In this document: piece after piece, positions 44,936 through 57,856 of the stretch | Layout of the letters: every line of letters starts with the position of its first letter | Position numbering within the stretch: position 1 is the first letter of the stretch | Source: Liolophura sinensis | Taxonomy: Eukaryota; Mollusca; Polyplacophora; Chitonida; Chitonidae | Direction of reading: 5' to 3' | Length of the DNA stretch: 64,000 nucleotides | Assembly (NCBI RefSeq): GCF_032854445.1 | Contig: NC_088302.1 | Span: 16,301,338 to 16,365,337 of the forward strand | Made by a program: the position numbers and the translations under genes | Notes under the pieces: model-generated | Seen by the model: only the letters and a program-made list of their open reading frames with translations | Database searches by the model: none | What the model was told of the DNA's origin: nothing

Positions 44936-45136
44936 TGTCAGCGTGCCAGCCAATGTGACCGTCGTGAGTTGAAGTCCAGCTCATGTTGGCTTCCCCCTCC
45001 TGTCGTACGTGGGGTTAAGGTCTTTCAGTAACCTGCGGATGGCCGTGGGTAACCCCGGACTCTGCCCGGTTTCCTCCCAACCAAATGCTGGTTGTTGTCA
45101 TGTAAATGAAATTTTCTTGAGTACGACGGAAAACCG
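44936..45136 (+). repeat. SINE family A (unit 2 copy of 21215-21416)
   Basis: GTCGTGAGTTGAAGTCCAGC, CGGATGGCCGTGGGTAACCC and CTTGAGTACGACGGAAAACC. Confidence 0.8.
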
Positions 45137-48060
45137 CAGCTATATATTATAACATGATGAGTCATGCATGATTGACTTGTGTGTCACTCCATAGCTATGA
45201 CCTTAATCGCGTCTTCATCTGTTCGCTAACCAAAACACTTCACCTCTCCCACTATACATGTAGGTGACAGGCCATGCACATGGACACGTACATTGTAGAG
45301 TTGGAGAGTGTCTCCCCTGAGTCTCTACCCCCGTTGAACTTTAGATCTGGCTTACCGTGTCAGTCTTTCTGTAATATCAATGTAGCCCTATATTTAGGAC
45401 TTTTGCTCTACCCTGTGTTATTTTAGGGTGTATACCAGTGCTACTGTTTACACTACTCTTCGGTGTAGGCTTACACTACTTTCACAAAGAAGTATTTTAC
45501 AAAACACTCAAAAATGATGTGTTGTCATCACATTTATCATACTATCATATTAAAACAATGCTACGGGACTGTCATAAAATACCACTTTTGGTGCTGAACC
45601 TACAAGTACGTCTATAAACAGGCAATAAACCTCTCAGAATGAGGGGAAAATCGGCAATTTAGTCAGGTGCGTAAGTGTAGTTTATTTATCGCACTCAATT
45701 TCTGTCATTCTCCTAGAACACAACTTGTGTCTATTTAACATCATTGGAAACTGTTGACTGGTTCTCTTTGCATGATTCCGTTTTGGGGACAGCTAGTACA
45801 CGAATGTCTGTTTCGACGCATACATGTATATCTATATAAAGAAAGACCTACAACACAGAGAGTAAAATTAGAGCAGCGACGTCAGTGTGCCAGCTGGCAA
45901 ATGGTCATGAAACCGGCGTTAACCGGCGAAATACGGCCTCTCGTCAATTTACCTCAGTTGAGGTTTTATTTTATCTGTTCATGTAAATGAATAAATAACA
46001 GTAATTTACACGCTCCCTAGCACCTAGTACCATGGCTTAAGCAGAATTATTTATTTTGCAATTTATTAGACGTCACTGGTCTAGAATTACTCAAAATGCT
46101 GTGTTGTCATCACATTTAACAAACAATCACATTAAAATAATGCAAAGATACCACACCTCGGGGATGTTTAGTCCACCAGCAGAATCCTGATTTGTACAGG
46201 AATAGAGTATAATTAAAGACGTACAGCACATAGAATAAAATGAAAGCAGCGACGACAGTGTGACAGCTGGCAAATGGTCACACGTAAGCTGTGAAATACA
46301 GCCTGTTACGAGATCCTGTGTCCAGTTATATAGCAAAATACTTATAATGAATATTCCGTTGACCGAACCGTGAAGACTGCCTTATGGTTTACACCGACTG
46401 TCTTTGACAATGTGGTTGTGTGTTCGAATCCAGTAGTTTCCACAATTGCGCTGCTGTTTCCTCTACCAATTAACATTGGAGCCGTCGTATAAGTAACATA
46501 TATTCCCGTGCAAGACATAAAGTAGCATGTTTATAAAAGGATAAAATGCACCCAATTGTTTTAACCTTTGATTTATATAGTGGGAATAACAGAAAGCACA
46601 CGGCTAAACCACAACAATTTCGTACTAAACATAGGACAGCACTACAAATCTAGAACAATGGCTATCACTATAAAGTTAGCTTAGTGCCAGTGGGTTTTTT
46701 CTCTCGACTTTCCCTGAATTATGATAAAATGTTTTATGTCATATACCAGCCATCTTGGAATTCAGATTATAGGTGTTATGAAAACTTTAACCAAGGCCTT
46801 TTCACACCTGGAATTACTAATATGGACTGGCGGTACAACAGTCTCAGCGTTAACTGTCAATATCTGTTCAGGACACCATCTTAACTTTGTAAATATATTT
46901 TTTCTCTTGACAGTCAGAGATTTTGTCTAAATAATTTTGACCATTTTGAAATCAGATTCAGTTCACAGAATGGAAAGCATGTGTCTGTTATGACAGCCAC
47001 GTGGAGTTTATCTTTTTATGCCATAGGGGATTTTCGAGATCAAACTCTTGTGTCATTAAAGGTAAAAAAAGAAAAAAAAAACAACAGTCCTACTGTATCA
47101 CGTGACTTGTCAAACATGTTAGGAGACTTTTGATGACGGTAACCTGGGAAGAAATCTTTCCAGCATTAATCTACCTATCACCTGACTTTCAGTGTTCCAG
47201 TGGCGCAAATGACACCAGTTTCCTTTATAAGTTCCTAAGTTCACGCATGTTTAGCTCATCATTTTTTTTTACTCATAATTAGTCATTGTGACACTTTTTA
47301 CTCCTATTTTATAGTAAATGTGACAAAAATAGTTGCGTAACATTTTCGACAGGTTACATCATACAGTAGGACTTTTTTACCTTCATCGAAAAAAGAGGTT
47401 GAATTCGAAACTTCCCTAATACGTTACATAATATGCCAGAAAAACGGTGATAAAAAAGAGAAACGTTAATAGGTATATTTGCAGAGATGAGATCACAATC
47501 ACACTGGGTCTGAGTTATACACCTACACACTTACTACATCTACTGTATAATATATATATATATATGTTGTTTTATTTGTTATGAAGTGGTCAGGAAATCT
47601 TAGTTATGCAAGTTTATTCTGCTGTAGTTATCTCCCTTGTCCTCTGTCAATCGTCAGCTGATTTGTCAAGTAAACAGTCGGACGATGGCTTTCTAAGCTA
47701 ATGTCGTACAAGTAAAGCGATTTAAATTTGTCAGAGCTCGATAGGGGATATTGAAGTCGTGCTTTGCATTCGTAGAATATCACTTATATCTTGAGTTAAC
47801 AAATCGAGACACTGCACGTCTAAACATGCATTATAGGTACAGTATACACTGAAGTTAATAATATACACTTCATAATATATTCGTGGGAGAGCACGAATCT
47901 GATATAAGTTTGGTGCAGGTTCTAGACATTAGTAGGCCTTATTATGTGCTACTGCATGCGCTATGACATACACACTGTTCGAGACATACCGAAAATCGGC
48001 GGATTCACCATTTTTTGTCGTAACTTGCAATCTCTAGGTTCGTGTTTAAGCGCTAGTGGT
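45137..48060. other. Intergenic, no gene seen (copy of 21417-24368)
   Basis: Nearly the same sequence as in unit 1. The open frame at 22848-23186 is broken here by an in-frame TAG near 46650, which argues against a gene. Confidence 0.5.
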
Positions 48061-48213
48061 TTACTCTCTGGTCGTACGTGGGAAGGTCTGCCAGCAACCT
48101 GCGGATGGTCGTGGGTTTCCCCAGGGCTCTGCCCGGTTGCCTCCGAGCACACTGCTGGCCGCAATTGTATAAATGAATACTCTTGAGTAAAACACCAATC
48201 AAATGAATAAGTA
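48061..48213 (+). repeat. SINE family A, 5'-truncated (unit 2 copy of 24369-24524)
   Basis: CTGGTCGTACGTGGGAAGG to the ATGAATAAGTAAATC tail. Confidence 0.85.
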
Positions 48214-48549
48214 AATCACTCAATAAATCCTGGCATTTATCCGCGTCTGTACAACCACTCGGTACACATAAACACCCTTTTCCCGGGTAATCATCATGTT
48301 GTACGTATTTAAATATAGCAACAGTTTTAGTAACAGTACAGGTAACATTCGTCCAGGTAACATTCCCCATTCAAGAAAATTCATTTTGCCAGGTTGATTC
48401 ATTCAGAATATATTTCACTTCTTGTATATATGACCTCATAAAAATATGTATGCAAAGTTCATGTTTAATTTCGGATGTTTTCGGTGTCACGATATTGCTT
48501 TGCCGGACAAATAGGTTTAGCTGTTAAATGGTCTTGCTTGGGAAATTGA

Positions 48550-49764
48550 TTACACTCTGTATTGTTTGTTCAGCATTCGTTGCCGCTGTGTGCTCATGTA
48601 GCTCACACCAGCGTTTATGAAATCCACCAGGCTCTTGTATATAGCAGAGGTAAAGTTCTGTAATGTACTGTTCCAAACGTTACCTTTTGGGAAGAAATGA
48701 GTGTTCTGATGAACACTCCACGGACTTCTGTGTGCTTTTTGCTTTTGAAATATTGAGGACTGCTCAGGACAAAGATTCTGCTTTCTGGCCAAGGAGTACG
48801 TCTCTAAAATCTCCACATCGGTTCCCACGTTAAGAACATTCGTCAGATATTCCCGAAAGCTTTTGATCTGTGTACAGCGTATGTCTACATCTTCTTCTTC
48901 CGCCCTCATCTGTTTATGGAATGTAGCACTTTGTTCGCTGATCTGTTTGATAGCTTTATCCTTAAGAGACTCCAAATACCTCACTGCTTCGCTGTATGTA
49001 GTCTCAATTTCCCGGACATGCTGTTCACAATAGGCCTTCCCCTTTTCCCTGCTTTCAATGACCAAAAGCTTCCTTTTATTACTATCTTCTAACTCATCCT
49101 TTAGAAAGGACAGTGACTCTTTCATCCATGGCTTGCGTTCTTTGGCAGCCGCCTGGAATGCAATACAGTGGTGCTGGTGATGATCTAATGCCTTGCAATC
49201 TCGACACACTGGTTTCTCACAAACAGTACAGTAATAGCGAACGTTTTCCTCAGGATGTTCCGAGCACGGGAATCCCGCCTTCGCCGACGTTTCTTCATCC
49301 ACTCCACTTCTGACGAGTTGATCAATAGAAATGACTTTGTGTTTGACAGTTTGTCGTGTCATTCCATGGACCCCGGTGCATTTTTCACACAAATAATCCG
49401 AGCAGTCGATACATTTGGACACGGCTTTTTCTGTTTTTCCTGTGGACAAGCAAAATGAACAAGTGTGACCGGCATCAGTGTCAGCGAAGAAGTCCAGCAG
49501 ACTGTTCATGAAGAAGTTGGTCTTGAAGCCCGTGTCGGTGTTGGTGGGAACATCAGTGGGTTGTCTGCAGTTGGGACAAGGGAACGAACCGTCCCTGCCA
49601 GAACGGTCAACATGGTCCTTCAGACATTTCAGACAGAAGGTGTGGAGACATGGCAGAAGTTTGGGTGTTTTGAACTTTTCTAGACAGATAGAACAAGTGA
49701 GGAACTTTTCTTCTACCACCTCTCCGCTGAAGTGTTTCAAACTAGAAAGTGTTTCAAAGGCCAT
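48550..49764 (-). CDS. TRIM-like protein 6, 404 aa
   Basis: This is the unit 2 partner of protein 3, with the same start [16 protein letters not shown] ligands C24 to C66 and both B-boxes. Most of the coil is identical apart from scattered changes (VIESREKGKAYCEQHVREIE). After LCPEQSS the variable segment (336-366) reads IFQKQKAHRSPWSVHQNTHF and differs wholly from protein 3. The tail returns to identity ([20 protein letters not shown]). The acceptor before the ATG is AG at 49779-49780 and the leader is at 53737. The family role is as for the other copies: a probable RING-type E3 ligase with no recognisable substrate-binding domain. Confidence 0.93.
   Translation of the reverse strand: MAFETLSSLKHFSGEVVEEKFLTCSICLEKFKTPKLLPCLHTFCLKCLKDHVDRSGRDGSFPCPNCRQPTDVPTNTDTGFKTNFFMNSLLDFFADTDAGHTCSFCLSTGKTEKAVSKCIDCSDYLCEKCTGVHGMTRQTVKHKVISIDQLVRSGVDEETSAKAGFPCSEHPEENVRYYCTVCEKPVCRDCKALDHHQHHCIAFQAAAKERKPWMKESLSFLKDELEDSNKRKLLVIESREKGKAYCEQHVREIETTYSEAVRYLESLKDKAIKQISEQSATFHKQMRAEEEDVDIRCTQIKSFREYLTNVLNVGTDVEILETYSLARKQNLCPEQSSIFQKQKAHRSPWSVHQNTHFFPKGNVWNSTLQNFTSAIYKSLVDFINAGVSYMSTQRQRMLNKQYRV
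48667..48759 (-). other. Variable C-terminal segment of TRIM-like protein 6
   Basis: Codons 336-366, four residues shorter than in protein 3, with no nucleotide alignment between the two. The reading frame is kept. Confidence 0.7.
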
Positions 49765-49871
49765 TCTTGATGTCTAATCTGAAAGTAAAAGACGGGTAAA
49801 AATGAAGGAAACTGTTTGGGGTAACTTTATTTACTCTCTAAAAACAACTGTTTACAAGTTCACATATCCAC

Positions 49872-49937
49872 AATCACATGTGTATCAGCAGTGGAGAGAC
49901 TGTGTACCCAAATTGTGTACCACTGATACACGTCATT
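49872..49937. repeat. Intronic inverted repeat (stem-loop), copy 3, degraded
   Basis: AATCACATGTGTATCAG and CTGATACACGTCATT. The stem has a mismatch and a 2-base deletion relative to the copy at 41815. Confidence 0.65.
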
Positions 49938-51139
49938 CTGGATGTACGGGTTAAAATACAGTCTGTTTTAGGGAGTAAAACTATTAACTTACTCGATTTG
50001 CTTATCGATTATGCTGTGTACCATTTATGCACAGTGGCTCCTAGAGTGTATGTTACTTTCTAACCGCATAGTTCTGTCTGAACGTAAACAGTTTGTTGTA
50101 ACCGAGAGGTTTATTGAAAATAGGTATGTATGCGAGTGTACGCAGGAAAAGAAAATACGCTGAAAAGCATTTTGATTCTACCGTATTAAATTAATAAGCG
50201 CGTGTGACATCGGATGTGGAAAAATCATAAATAACGGAAATATACATGCATCGTGTTTATCTAACTTTACATCAGAATTAAGAATGTACTTAAAAATGTT
50301 AAGTCACATATACTCGGTCATATGATAATATCATTTATTAGGCATATGGTCTTGACTCGGGAGCTCGGGAGATAGTGTAGCGAATCTCCTCTTTGATTAC
50401 GAAACCAGTCACTGATTAGCAAGTTTGGGTACTTGGTTGTCTTATAACAGTCTACAGCTGGATGTGTTAAATGTGTAATTTAATTCAAATGATCTTCCGA
50501 CCAGAGCTAAATCTACTGATAGCTGGCCATTTGTCAACTGTTGTGGCTGCTCTGGTTTTACTCTGTATCCTGTAGGCCTTTCACAACATATTTTAACTTG
50601 TAAACCCTTAACTGACATGAATGATAAAATCAGAAACCGACGTGAATCTAAGCATCAAGGCCGTATCGGTTACGGTAATGGTTATGTTCGACACGTGGCG
50701 GGTTTTGATGAAGATTGATTTGTATCACATTGATTATATCAGATTGACTGGACACGAAAGAAATCTGAGTTATACAGTATATACTTATATTCTGAGAAGG
50801 TATATGAAGCACGAAAGTAGCACAGAATCGTGTAAAGAGAAAACCACGCCGTCGTGGTTTGTAAAGGTTTGCCACGATATTTAGCAATTCTTACCGAACA
50901 CTTCGGTATTGTTGTATGTATGCTTGGGGTTTAACGTCGTTATATAGAATACGTTTCATAGTATGTGTCCTTTAAATTCATGTTTGAAGAACGGCCAGTC
51001 ACACTTAAGGCTTTGGAAACACAAACACAAGATCTCTATGTGAGATCTATCTATCCCTGTTTGATCTAAGAGGATTCGTGTCTTCATTGCAAGTGGGTTA
51101 ACAAACTTTCTTTTGAGGAGAAAACTGACATCGAAGTGT

Positions 51140-51495
51140 GCGAGTGAGTGCTTTGGGTTTCACGTCGTACGAAACAATTTTTCATTCATATGACGACGAA
51201 GGAAGGGTGTATGTAATGTGCCTCCTTGTCGTAGGACGTATTCTCATCGCTCTTTTATCTAGTGCTGCTTCACTGAAACGACTTACCGAAGGTAGGTAAG
51301 GCGCCCCACCCTCGCCATTATACTGATACGGGTCAACCAGTCCTTGTACTATACCCTTCATGCTGAACGCCAGGCGAGGAAGTTACTCTTTAAAAACTTC
51401 CTCTTTTAAAGTCTTAGGTGTGATTCGACCCAGGATTGATCCTGGATCTACCGTTCCCGAAGCGGACGCTCTACCAACTGTGCTATCCATGACAT
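51140..51495 (-). repeat. SINE family B (unit 2 copy)
   Basis: The head on the - strand, GGATAGCACAGTTGGTAGAG, is better kept than in unit 1. Box B region GGGTCGAATCAC. Confidence 0.8.
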
Positions 51496-52250
51496 CGATG
51501 CGGATTAGTGTAAACATCAAAGTAGGTGTTGAAATCGTTCACCATCTGTTTGATATATAACTGAGAACTTCTCTTCACCCACAGAAAGGACCTAGTACGG
51601 TAATACGGACAGAGAGGTACGATGAGATAATGCAAATTTCAAAATACCGGCACAATTTTGTAAATTTCCAAATCAGAAGTATAAATCTTGCTCGAAGTAC
51701 GCTTAAAAGTTATATGGCCATACAAAAAATGGTTACTTAGCAATAACCCTCCAAAAATGCACTCTTTCATGTGCGTAATAAAACAAAGCTGAAGAAAAAA
51801 AGCGGCCTTACGATGGTGTCACTGGCTTTGACACACAGCTATAATCAGTTTCGCTACTTGAGGTGCACAGTTTCTCGCATTGGGGCCTTGCCTTACCATA
51901 CTCAGGTCCTTTGTTCCGAATGCGTGTGTGTTTTAGCGCCCGGAAAAATGGTCATTGAATGTTAATAGGCAACTTACTGTCTATTAGGTCAGCAAAGGCG
52001 GATTTGACCGTTGACCTAAGCCGGCCAGTAAGCAATTTGTCTTAGAGTACAATACATACCCACCCCCCCTCGAAAAAAATGAAACTGCAAAACAAATACT
52101 ACCCCAAAAATGAAAGGGAAAAGAATTCAGAAACATTCAGAAACAGCTGTATACCTGTAGCTGATAAGGATATGTGGCAAAGCCCTTCGTTTGTCTAATT
52201 ATGCCGAACTCATGATGCCAGGGGTTGTGTAATTTGTTACTATTTAAGCA

Positions 52251-52410
52251 TCTCCGTGAGTTCAAGTCCAGCTCATGCTGGCTTCTTCTCCAGTCGTAAG
52301 TGGGAAGGTCACCCAGCAACCTTTTCCTCCCACCATGATGCTGGCCGCCGTAGTATAAGTGAAATATTCTTGAATACGGCATAAAATACCAATCAAATAA
52401 ATAAATAAAT
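52251..52410 (+). repeat. SINE family A with internal deletion (unit 2 copy)
   Basis: Same insertion and same deletion as 28496-28656. Confidence 0.85.
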
Positions 52411-53736
52411 TAAACATTTCCATGAACAGCTAGACTAAAAGCCTAACTGAGGTTGCAGGGTGCTGGATTTCATTGCTTTCCTGTGACTACAGTTTGCTGG
52501 TTACTGTCGTTGCTCTGCAGTGGTGTGACTTAATGTTTTCAGGTGGTTGCCATTATCCTAAAACTGGCTGCCCTGAAATATTTTCACTTGCCCAGAATTG
52601 TTTTTTGTGGCAAAACTCATATAACATAAGGATTTAAAAAGAACAAAGGTGGACACGAAACAAAAGATCTGTCTTTATAAACTATTATCATGATAACGAT
52701 TAATACTAGTATATTGTATATTAAAAAACTGGCTTAACCTGTGGTACAAGCCTTCTTTTTTAACTATACGACGTTAAACCCCAATCACTCACTCTTCTGT
52801 AATCATGCAACATGACTGCAATTCTTGTTTAAAGTTCAGATACACATTTTATTGGATTATTTCAGAACTGGATAGCTATAATCACGATAACGATCAATAA
52901 AAACATATATGGACAGCTGTAATCACGGAGCAAACAATGTATATACATGTAGGCCTATCTGGATCATGCCCGCATTCCGCTTCAGTCACCCACGTAAACT
53001 CTTGTCGCTTGTCATATTCTTTATTTGTAGCAGCCAATTTAGAATCCTTCGGGTTTCTGTTAGCTTTTACGGGTAGGCCTTTATGATTCGTCAAAAAGCT
53101 TTCCATCGTCGCTTAGCAACAATGAGCAAGTGTCGCATTCAACCGCAAAACAGAGGTACATTCTCCGAAAGCCGTGAAATTTCGCCGTGCTGTGTTATCG
53201 CATGAGTGTGCGGCGACATGTTCTAGAGTGTGGAGAATGGAGATTACAACACAAGAAAGAGTGTAGCCTCCTTGTTGTTATTCTGACAGCCATTTTGTTC
53301 CAAGGTTTGATTATGTGTCGGCGGACGAATTGCTTCAATAAATTTATTTAATTATTTATTTATCTGATTACATTGATGCTTAAAACGCCAAACCCAAGAA
53401 GTTTTGTTTCGGTAAACAGGACGCTGGATACACTGCTGATCGGCGACAGAAATGTACATGCCTGGTCGGGCAGGCAGGTCGCCAACGTTAGCAGCCCGAC
53501 ATATTTTCTGCTTGCCCCGGGCAATCGGGGAATCAATATGTCACACAACTGTTCTGTTTTGACTTTCGATTCTTGCTGTAGTCATACATCGTCTGTACCG
53601 AGGCCGTACTAATTCGCTGTGCATTACTCCTCTTGAAAGGAAAAAAGGACATAGTAAACCTGCCAATCAGATTTTGAAGTGAAGTATTAACTCAGAAAAG
53701 GTACAGTTACCCACGTATAGTTCACCCTCATCTTAC

Positions 53737-53827
53737 CTTATTCCTGCGTCTGGAAACCCTAAGTCGTCAGAGGAAAGCAGCAACGCGCGCTTTTCAGAGT
53801 ATCGGTAAGGCTTTTATGATCACGTGA
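53737..53827 (-). promoter_or_regulatory. Leader exon and E-box promoter of TRIM-like gene 6
   Basis: Copy of 29959-30049. Donor GTAAGATGAGG on the - strand; TGATCACGTGA at 53817-53827. The shared upstream block GGAAAAGTGGGACT is at 54077-54090, again 250 bp away. Confidence 0.65.
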
Positions 53828-54367
53828 GAGAACTCCCCTCAGAAAATCGGATTGTAAGGTAGTCTCTGCTTCATGTGGAAGGCATCGGAAATTGTGTTTC
53901 ACAACAACACAAGAGCCATCCTGACTGGGAACACACCTAGCCACACAGACTTTGCCCACGATAATTCTGCCCGATCGGAAGGTTGAATTCATCCAATAAT
54001 TACTGTCTAAACATGGTTGGCTCGTGAACACGAGTTAAGTCTGGAAGCCAGTAGCTCTTCTGTGATCAGATCGCATGGAAAAGTGGGACTTCTGGGAAAT
54101 TCACATACTCCTCACTGCTCACGCTCCTGCGTCTGTTCCCAGATGTCGTTCTTCTCTGTGCAATCTGATCACAGGAGAGCTTCTGGCTTTATATCACTGC
54201 CACCAGGTTTGACCTTTCAAACCCGATCGACAGACCTGGACTAGTCTCATACTTCTTGCAGTGCAGGGTTTTGATTTCTGTCCTATAACTCTTACGCCAC
54301 TTTAGCGTTATTTCAAGATTTCTTTTCAAAATTTGCAAGTCATGGCAATAACGTAAAGCGAGTATAG

Positions 54368-54638
54368 ATTTTTTTTTTTTTTTTTTTGATTGGTGTTTTA
54401 CGCCGTACTCAAGAATATTTCACTTATACGACGGCGGCCAGCATTATGGTGGGTGGAAACCGGGCACAGCCCGGGGGAAACCCACGACCATCCGCAGGTT
54501 GCTGCAAGACCTTCCCACTTACGGCCGGAGAGGAAGCCAGCATGAGCTGGACTTGAACTCACAGCGACCGCATTGGTGAGAGGCTCCTGGGTCATTACGC
54601 TGCGCTAGCGCGCTAACCGACTGAGCCACGGAGGCCCC
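54368..54638 (-). repeat. SINE family A, full length
   Basis: Long T-run, GATTGGTGTTTTACGCCG, a complete body including CCACGACCATCCGCAGG, box B read as GTGAGTTCAAGTCCAGC and head GGCCTCCGTGGCTCAGTCGG on the - strand. It is one of the best preserved copies in the window. Confidence 0.92.
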
Positions 54639-55023
54639 AGCGAGTATAGAGAGCGGGGTGCGCGCTGTTAAGTGTACGAGAAATAATCAGGCTACATTTA
54701 ATATGTCAGGTGTTTACATTTCAAGCACTTCACACACCTGGCCAGTCACCACTATCTCTGTTGTAGCTCACCCTTTGTGTACTTTGCTTTCAAGTTTTTG
54801 TACTGACCCAGACTGAAAACACTGCTGTACTGATTTGTTACGTGTCAAGTTGTGTAACATGTCCCATAGATCAAATTCAGTCACCAGTCATCAGTGTCAG
54901 TACTACCACATTTTGAACAGACGGTTTAATAATGACAAACTCAACTTGTTGATTTAGTTTACTAGTTTCCCTATCACGACGGTTCTTCAAAGCTTTTTTT
55001 TATTTCAACATATTTTGCGATAG

Positions 55024-55110
<87 letters not shown>

Positions 55111-55485
55111 TAGATAACGCCATGGTGATCAGTCCTAGTTACAAATTACATATAATATAATGTAGTTTGAACTTGCTCAGGGGATTATTCATTCGGAGAG
55201 ATTATCTATGTATGTATGTTTGAGTTTTAACATCGTACCAGTTTGACATATTAAACCGGTCATATGTCGACGAGGAGTAATTAGGTGTGTCTACATATAC
55301 TGTATCTTCTTGTGGCAGCGCGAATCCATGCCACCAAAGTTCTGCTTCCTCTGAAGTATCAGACATGACATCTAGTCCATTTGACTACGTACCAGTTGAG
55401 AAAAGTGTTCACAACTCAACTGATTCTGTACCAGCTGAGGAATCGGTACTGTTCCCAGTATACACCATCGTATTTAAAATAAATA
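54639..55485. other. Spacer between two SINEs, absent from unit 1
   Basis: About 850 bp containing a perfect TA dinucleotide run of 82 bp (55025-55106) and, from about 55205, a SINE-like stretch (GTATGTTTGAGTTTTAACATCG, ATATGTCGACGAGGAG). No gene. Unit 1 goes straight from one SINE to the next. Confidence 0.6.
55025..55106. repeat. (TA)41 microsatellite
   Basis: Uninterrupted TA repeat, 82 bp. Confidence 0.95.
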
Positions 55486-55690
55486 AACGGCCAACATTAT
55501 GGTGGGTGGAAACCGGGCACAGCCCGGGGGAAATCCACGACCATCCGCAGGTTGCTGCAAGACCTTCCCACTTACGGCCGGAGAGGAAGCCAGCATGAGC
55601 TGGACTTGAACTCACGGCGACCGCATTGGTGAGAGGCTCCTGGGTCATTACGCTGCGCTAGCGCGCTAACCGACTGAGCCACGGAGGCCT
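55486..55690 (-). repeat. SINE family A, 3' part missing
   Basis: It begins inside the body at GCCAACATTATGGTGGGTGG and runs to the intact head (GCTAACCGACTGAGCCACGG on the + strand). It follows ATAAATAAAC directly. Confidence 0.85.
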
Positions 55691-55845
55691 CTATCTATCT
55701 ATTTGATTGGTGTTATACGCGGTACTCAAGAATATTTTACTCATACGACGGTGGCCAGCATTATCGTGGGAGTAAACCAGGCACAGCTCGAGGGGAAACC
55801 CACGATTTTCCGCAGTTTACTGTAAAACCTTCCCACGTGCCACCC
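55691..55845 (-). repeat. SINE family A, 5'-truncated (unit 2 copy of 30829-30985)
   Basis: CTATTTGATTGGTGTTATACG, GACGGTGGCCAGCATTATCG, ending at AAAACCTTCCCACGTGCC. Confidence 0.8.
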
Positions 55846-57778
55846 GAAGAGGTCGAGTTAGTCAAATATCCCCTATCGGCCTCCATACAAATGTCCAAAG
55901 ATCATTTCGAGTTTTTCACCTACCCACCGTTTATTTGTTTGCAATTGTTTGGTCGTAGTGATTTAATTGTTGTTTATTTTTGTGTTTTGTTTTGTTTTTT
56001 TGTTTTTTTTTTTTGGGGTCAACTGCGTGGTGTAACAAAACCACCGACCTTGGGCATGTAACTAACAATATTTCCAACTTGTGACGGACTTTCGGAGAAG
56101 GTTATAGACTGTATACGAACGGGCCACACGAACATCATCGACTGTTTATTGCTATCTAGGCGAACAGTTAGAATAAGAAGTGGGAAATCTACATATTCCT
56201 CTCCAAAGCCGAGATATTCCTGTCGATAAGTAAATTTGTAAGAGAAGAATCGAGCAGATTTGTGTTGTAATTAGGGACATCACAAGATCTGTGAAAAACA
56301 TAAGCCTGGATATTCCTAAGAGTATTGTGAATATTAAGTTAATTCATCCATCGCTTGTCGCCATTCATCTTTGGAAACATTTATTAAATCTCTTATAAGT
56401 GAGCGAAGTGAATTACGTGACTGGAAAGATGATCAAAACGTCGGATACCTTTGATTTCTTTGCTTTACAGGCCGCGGAATCACGAAGCGATCTTAGACTT
56501 AAATCAAAATTTCAAATCACTATAAGATTGTTATTTCATATATAACAAGGTCAAAATATTGCTTGCCAACGGACATTCTGGGTAAGTTATTGTTGAACAA
56601 ATTCCAGTTAAAATAATTGAAAGGCACATATCAAATTTGATGACTGAACTTTTGACTGAAATCTAATATCGCTTCGTGAACCCCGGGGTGTGGATTGCTT
56701 GTTGTCGGTTTGGTCTTGTAGGTATACGTCCATGAATGAGGACCTACACACGTGTGTTTCTTCGTTAACTCGCAGGGTATTCACTGTTCTTTAGACAAGA
56801 TGTCTTTCTTAACTCACAGATTACCTCATTAGCGTCACCTTGGCGGGGTATATGACGGGGCGTATGATGGAAAGCCAAGGCCTTTAAGGGAAATAACTAC
56901 TCACTTCTAGTCTATTCCAGCAACTTAGATGTCATGTAAACGAGCCTGAGTATACCAAAGAAATCATGGACAATTTTTCTCTTTTGAGGCATATGGTTGG
57001 TGGTTGGAAATATTCGGATATGACTTCATTGATCAACATACTGGGAACGATTAACCAGTATAGCGCCCCCGATTTGAACACATCCACTACAGCAGGTTGC
57101 ATAACTTCCGTGCTGACCGCTGGGGCCTTAAGAAAACTGTAGTTTAAAGACATTTTTACTCTCCAAGAAGAAAGCTGTATATTGGGTCAAATAACATACA
57201 CCATAATACGGAATAAAAACCAAGCATTTCATGAATTGACTCTACACTGCGGAACTCATTACAGAAACACAATGCCAAAAGGCGTTACTTGCAAGCGGCG
57301 TAGAGACCACTGACAGCTGAGCACGTTTCCTGACACGCTATCCACTGCCTTCCTAAAGAGAAGTCATCACTGTTTCAAGCTTTTTGGAATTCTGTCTTTA
57401 GCATATTTAGCCAATCGAAGATCGTTTTGTGCACAAAAAATCTGCTCGAAGACATAAAATTGTAATCCATGATTTACGTTAAACATACAAATATTTCTCA
57501 ACGTACAAGTTGCTGATGATTTCCCCAAGTCCCATTTTTGCTGTCATTTGCTGTCATAATCGTAAAGCAGTCGCAATTATAGCGAAACTAGAACTTTTGT
57601 TCACACTAATCCTTTATCTGTTTTAACAAGAATTGATACTAATACTTTAGAAGAATGCTGGTGAACAGTTGAGGGGTGGACGTATTTACCTGTGAACACA
57701 TGTATTATATAACTCTGTTATCATTATTCGGAAATATTATATAATTTACGTATAGCAGAGATTTTGGTGCTAAAAGTT
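55846..57778. other. Intergenic, no gene seen (copy of 30986-32907)
   Basis: A T-rich run that ends in only four G here instead of fifteen. It includes the old repeat block at 56470-56675. Confidence 0.5.
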
Positions 57779-57856
57779 GGACCACTCCGGGTTTCGAACC
57801 AACGATCTTTGGGTTACCAACAATACATGTCCCGTCTTGACCATTCCACTAACAGG
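57779..57856 (-). repeat. tRNA-like sequence (unit 2 copy)
   Basis: On the - strand: TAGTGGAATGGTCAAGACGG, then GGTAACCCAAAGATCG and GGTTCGAAACCCGG, a good box B. Pairing of the ends is poor. Confidence 0.5.

Larger units (their letters stand above)
49779..53736 (-). other. 5' UTR intron of TRIM-like gene 6
   Basis: Copy of the gene 3 intron. It includes a stem-loop (49872-49937), a SINE B (51140-51495) and a SINE A (52251-52410). About 87 bp near 50370-50455 (GATAGTGTAGCGAATCTC...) are absent from unit 1 but present in the gene 5 intron. Confidence 0.55.
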